Below are positions 44,868 through 47,638 of a stretch of DNA of 47,638 nucleotides, in pieces. Position numbers and translations under genes: made by a program. The notes under the pieces are model-generated. The model was not told the DNA's origin and ran no database searches. It saw only the letters and a list, made by a program, of their open reading frames with translations. The stretch spans positions 1 through 47,638 of the forward strand of contig JANQHD010000053.1 in assembly GCA_028282805.1 (NCBI GenBank), written 5' to 3'. The DNA comes from Phycisphaeraceae bacterium (GTDB taxonomy: Bacteria; Planctomycetota; Phycisphaerae; Phycisphaerales; Zrk34). The first letter of the stretch is position 1; every line of letters begins with the position of its first letter.

Positions 44868-45743
44868 GTGGCTAACATCTTCCAAAAAGTCGCATCCGAT
44901 GTGAACCAGGAATCAGGGGCAAGACCACCCTCGCCGACGTTGGCGATTCAGCGTCGACACGGTATGTCAGAACTCATCGCCCGTGCACCGGGAGCCAGGG
45001 TGTCTGTCGCACACGGCATACAAAGTGGCTATGAGCTGGAGTCCTACCAGAGGATCGTTGCATTGAGTGAGGCGACCATGGGCTTTGCGCCGGGGTTTGA
45101 TGCCGCGGACAACTTCAATCGAGGTAATCTGCTTGCCGCGGGCATCTATGCGGCGATCGATGTCACCCCCGCCGGGTGGATAGGGGACATATTCAAGGCG
45201 GGCGTTAAGCTGTCACGAATTGGCAAAGGGGCGTCTAAGCTGGCGCAAATTACGAAACTGAATCAATTGCCGAACATAGCAAAGTTTACCAAGTTGAATG
45301 CTTCGGCCCCTAAGGCAGCGGTTGATTCATTATTGGCGGGTACGCGACTTGACGGCCAGTTATACGGTCATAAAGCAATTGAGAAACTGGGTGGATACCT
45401 TGAAAGACGGGGAGTCACACTTCACGTCGGTGGCGAGTACGCTGACGAGCTATTGGATCTTAAGGGAGCTAATGGATTATTTCGAGCTAAAGCGGATGGT
45501 ACTGGAGAATTGTTCTTAAGGGCAGATCCAACGTGGTATGAAGTTCTTCACGAACTACAACATTTTATTGATCACCGTAATTTGGGGTTTGAAGGATACA
45601 AGAACTTAGGGAAAATTGGCCGAGAGCAAAGTGTGTATGATGCATTAAGAGCCAATCGTGCATGGGATAATATATTTAATCAAGCCGAGCGTGATCATGC
45701 GTGGTGGTATATATTTATGAAAGGAGGAAACCCCTTAGAGTAA
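44868..45743 (+). CDS. Orphan RHS toxin tip with a zincin (HELQH) metallopeptidase domain
   Basis: A 291-residue toxin module without an RHS shell. The C-terminal third carries H228-E-L-Q-H232 (EVLHELQHFIDHRN), a zincin HExxH motif, followed by KIGREQSVYDALRANRAW and ERDHAWWYIFMKGGN. This resembles the metallopeptidase toxin 4 (Tox-MPTase4) family, as I recall it. Upstream is a pretoxin-like region (AAGIYAAIDVTPAGWIGDIFKAGVKLSR) like those that join tips to RHS cores. The frame opens with a GTG at 44868 directly after the IS3 remnant, so the 5' end was probably lost. An internal ATG at 44964 is another start. It may be silent until recombined onto an RHS core. Confidence 0.72.
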   Translation: MANIFQKVASDVNQESGARPPSPTLAIQRRHGMSELIARAPGARVSVAHGIQSGYELESYQRIVALSEATMGFAPGFDAADNFNRGNLLAAGIYAAIDVTPAGWIGDIFKAGVKLSRIGKGASKLAQITKLNQLPNIAKFTKLNASAPKAAVDSLLAGTRLDGQLYGHKAIEKLGGYLERRGVTLHVGGEYADELLDLKGANGLFRAKADGTGELFLRADPTWYEVLHELQHFIDHRNLGFEGYKNLGKIGREQSVYDALRANRAWDNIFNQAERDHAWWYIFMKGGNPLE

Positions 45744-45906
45744 CGGTATACCGCGACAGTCCATGCCAGCAGTATATGGTAACCCGAACGCCAACCCAGT
45801 ATATTGTTTAAGACAACGGACATTCACTACGTTTTTCTTTGTGCTTGCCTCAAATAATACTCATTGATATTGCAAAGGAAATTGCCGCCAAAATGGAGTA
45901 CATTTG

Positions 45907-46146
45907 ATGACTCAAGAAGAAGCCATACACATTGCATCTAATTTTATTAATAACAGCAAAATAATCGTGGACAAGTTTGAATCTGCCAGATATTGCGAGT
46001 TTGCACCAGGGATCGAGGGAGCCTGTTGGTTTGTGAGCTTTGCTTTGCCAAACACCGATGATAATGAATCAATCGATTCTGTAACTGAGACAACAATAAT
46101 CGTTACTACGAATGACGCCAAAGCTATATTACTTGAAGGATTATAA
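45907..46146 (+). CDS. Putative small immunity protein for the zincin tip
   Basis: A 79-residue acidic, cytoplasmic protein, AT-rich like the tip before it. The ATG at 45907 has GGAG about nine bases upstream. Its pattern (TQEEAIHIASNFI ... GACWFVSFALP ... TTNDAKAILLEGL) is like that of small alpha/beta immunity proteins of the Imm35/YrhB type, but I am not certain. It lies 163 bases after the toxin tip on the same strand. The gap holds no other gene. Confidence 0.55.
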   Translation: MTQEEAIHIASNFINNSKIIVDKFESARYCEFAPGIEGACWFVSFALPNTDDNESIDSVTETTIIVTTNDAKAILLEGL

Positions 46147-46170
46147 CGTAGGGGCAGCAGGAGGGGGCAT

Positions 46171-46193
46171 AAAAGGGGACATTCTACTTTTCC
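46171..46193. repeat. Short GGGGACATTCTACTTTTCC-type sequence
   Basis: From AAAAGGGGACATT to CTTTTCCC, 23 bases. It resembles the short 'ggggaca' sequences often found near RAYT-type transposases and at rearrangement points. It sits just before the duplicated RHS core, so it may mark a junction. Confidence 0.3.
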
Positions 46194-46209
46194 CTCGTCG
46201 AGCGAGTCG

Positions 46210-47570
46210 TTGACAAACCTGCAATACAGCGGCGAATGGACGAACACGTCGACGGGCTTGCAGTACCTGCGTGCGCGCTGGTACGACCCGAGCGCGGGCG
46301 TGTTCAACCGGCTGGACCCTTACGCCGGCGACGCGGGCGACCCGTTGAGCTTGAACAAGTACCAATACACGCACGCCGACCCGGTCAGCGGCATCGACCC
46401 CACGGGCCTGAGCGTCACGCAGGGCACGGGCAACTACGGCGGGTTGATCAATGGCAGCTCGCTCGACGCCGGCGGGCCTACCAATCCTGTCGAACTCGCC
46501 CTCCAGATCGCGGGCAATGACGGGTCTGCCAACACGGACGTCACGCTTGTGGACCTCTACCGGTACGACGCGGGGTTCGGGCCGTGTGTCGATCCTGTTT
46601 GTGGTTTAGCGGATGCGTTAGCGTCAGGACCGATTGGGACTAATCTAAGCCACGTCGTTAACAATCAACTGCAACCCAAGACATACAAAATCGATATCCC
46701 TACAGACGAAGAGATCATCGCACTCAACGCAACGTTCCATGATGCTTCGGGCGTATTCTGGCCGGCCCTGTGGGATTATTCGGTTTTAGGTTATGACCGA
46801 CGGGGCAATGATAAGCTGCGGAATCCGAAAGAAATTCCACGAGATATTAAGAACTCACTCATCGCAACCGGTCAATAGGTTGTCCTACCAATGACGGTAG
46901 CGCTTGGGGTCACGGATTACGATTACGGCATGAAAAACTCGGTTCTGGTTCGTCAGATCGACGAGGCCAATGCACGAGGTGACAACGCCCACGGATTGGT
47001 GGTCGACATTGCGATGGATGTCGGTTTAGTGGTCTACGACAACGCGAGTATATTCTGGGACGACCTGACATCGGGAGACCCAGACCGCCAGGGCGACGCA
47101 TTGCAAGGCGCATCCGATGCTTTAATCAAGCTCGCTGCCCAGCGGAAGCTCACTGGCAGGCCATCGAAGTTACATTCAACAAAGCAACCAAAGCGTCCTT
47201 TGGTAAAGTGGAAGCAAAGTCAGCCAACTCGGCTACGCTAAGGAAAAACCTCGGGATAGAACCAAACTCTGATTTGGATGCCCACCACCTTGTGGCTGGT
47301 GGGCTACAGAGAGCGGCCCCGGCAAGAACGATCTTACACAAGTATCAGATCGATATTAACTCAGCGAGCAATGGTGTTGCCTTAAGAGGCGGGAAAGGCG
47401 CACCAAAGACGACGAAGCCTAGGCATCATAGAGGATCAGACCTGCATTCGAATCGGGGGCTTAGGGCAGTAAATGATAGATTACAAAACGCTGTTATGGG
47501 AACCAGTGATTGGGCGACAGGACGTCAACAAGTGCTTAAAGAACTAGAAGCCATTTCAAAACCTTCTTAG
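46210..47570 (+). pseudogene. Broken orphan RHS core plus AHH-nuclease toxin tip
   Basis: The frame starts with an RHS core copy (TNLQYSGEWTNTSTGLQYLR to DPTGLS) that lacks the rest of the shell. It continues through a unique tip (to GQ, TAG at 46876-46878), then goes on in the same frame from 46879 to about 47130. It then needs a frameshift, somewhere about 47120-47150, to enter the frame AEAHWQAIEVTFNKATKA...DLDAHHLVAGG, which ends at 47570. The DAHH motif (47277-47288) with a later HHRGSDLH marks an AHH-type HNH/EndoVII nuclease. So one nonsense codon and one frameshift separate the core from the nuclease. The first part alone (46210-46878, 222 codons) could still be expressed. Confidence 0.65.
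46211..46478 (+). repeat. RHS core segment, second copy of the 268-base duplication
   Basis: Matches 42223-42490. The similarity ends sharply: after GGCGGGCC one copy continues GCTGGGG and the other TACCAAT. On the 5' side it ends at TTGACAAACCTG. Confidence 0.95.
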
Positions 47571-47638
47571 CGCGATCATCAGGCACGCCACGTGCACGAA
47601 GGCGCGGTACATCAAGAGTTTGTGTTCCCATCGGACGA
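47556..47638 (-). CDS. C-terminal end of a probable IS4/IS5-type transposase (partial)
   Basis: The last 26 codons of a minus-strand frame that enters from beyond the window: VRWEHKLLMYRAFVHVACLMI, then ALRRF and a TGA at 47558-47556. The helix ending in 'ALRRF' is typical of the C-terminus of IS4/IS5-family transposases in planctomycetes, by recollection. It overlaps the end of the AHH frame by 15 bases. If it is an IS, its insertion may bound the tip array. Confidence 0.5.
   Translation of the reverse strand, partial: VRWEHKLLMYRAFVHVACLMIALRRF

Overview
The window looks like chromosomal DNA of a high-GC planctomycete, most likely of the class Phycisphaerae. Three things suggest this: several secreted proteins that end in a VPEP-type (PEP-CTERM) sorting signal, some behind a dockerin-like calcium-binding repeat pair; a giant protein with a planctomycete-type LEPR-XLL-like N-terminus; and strong use of G/C at third codon positions. 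No rRNA, tRNA or CRISPR array was seen. The assignment is inferred from these signatures, not from a database search.

Layout. Positions 1-8245 hold three PEP-CTERM surface proteins in a row: one cut by the window edge and two very large beta-repeat proteins. Positions 8246-22230 are ordinary core genes: a galactonate dehydratase-like enzyme, a double-ACT regulator, another PEP-CTERM protein, metF, a small Cys protein, trpA, a further PEP-CTERM protein, an hslV-thyA-folA run, a class V aminotransferase, a folE-HTH-SRPBCC run, a MerR/B12-fold regulator and pdxH. Four of these genes (metF, folA, thyA, folE) belong to folate and one-carbon metabolism. Positions 22231-23200 carry a cluster of strong hairpins and a RAYT-type (REP-associated) tyrosine transposase flanked by REP-like hairpins. 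Positions 23205-30188 are a complete tripartite RND efflux operon (TetR, lipoprotein outer membrane factor, membrane fusion protein, RND pump) with overlapping start and stop codons and a recognisable promoter/operator.

Positions 30762-47638 are the accessory part. A single 4375-residue RHS/YD-repeat protein combines an LEPR-like N-terminus, a cadherin-like segment, an LRR-like segment, a transglutaminase-like domain without its cysteine, two LamG-like domains and a dockerin-like pair buried in the YD shell. It ends in a PD-(D/E)XK nuclease-like toxin tip. Directly downstream are a putative immunity gene, an IS3 remnant, an orphan zincin (HELQH) toxin tip with its own small putative immunity gene, and a second copy of the RHS core joined to a broken AHH-nuclease tip. 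The layout resembles the orphan toxin-tip arrays of RHS/CDI loci and is the most interesting system here. The tips and immunity genes are visibly more AT-rich than the rest of the window.

Small-scale structure also stands out. A 27-base element lies directly after three unrelated stop codons, always in the same orientation to transcription. There are three tracts of 7-base tandem repeats, one of which forms the N-terminus of the folA frame, and an inverted REP pair abuts the transposase start codon.
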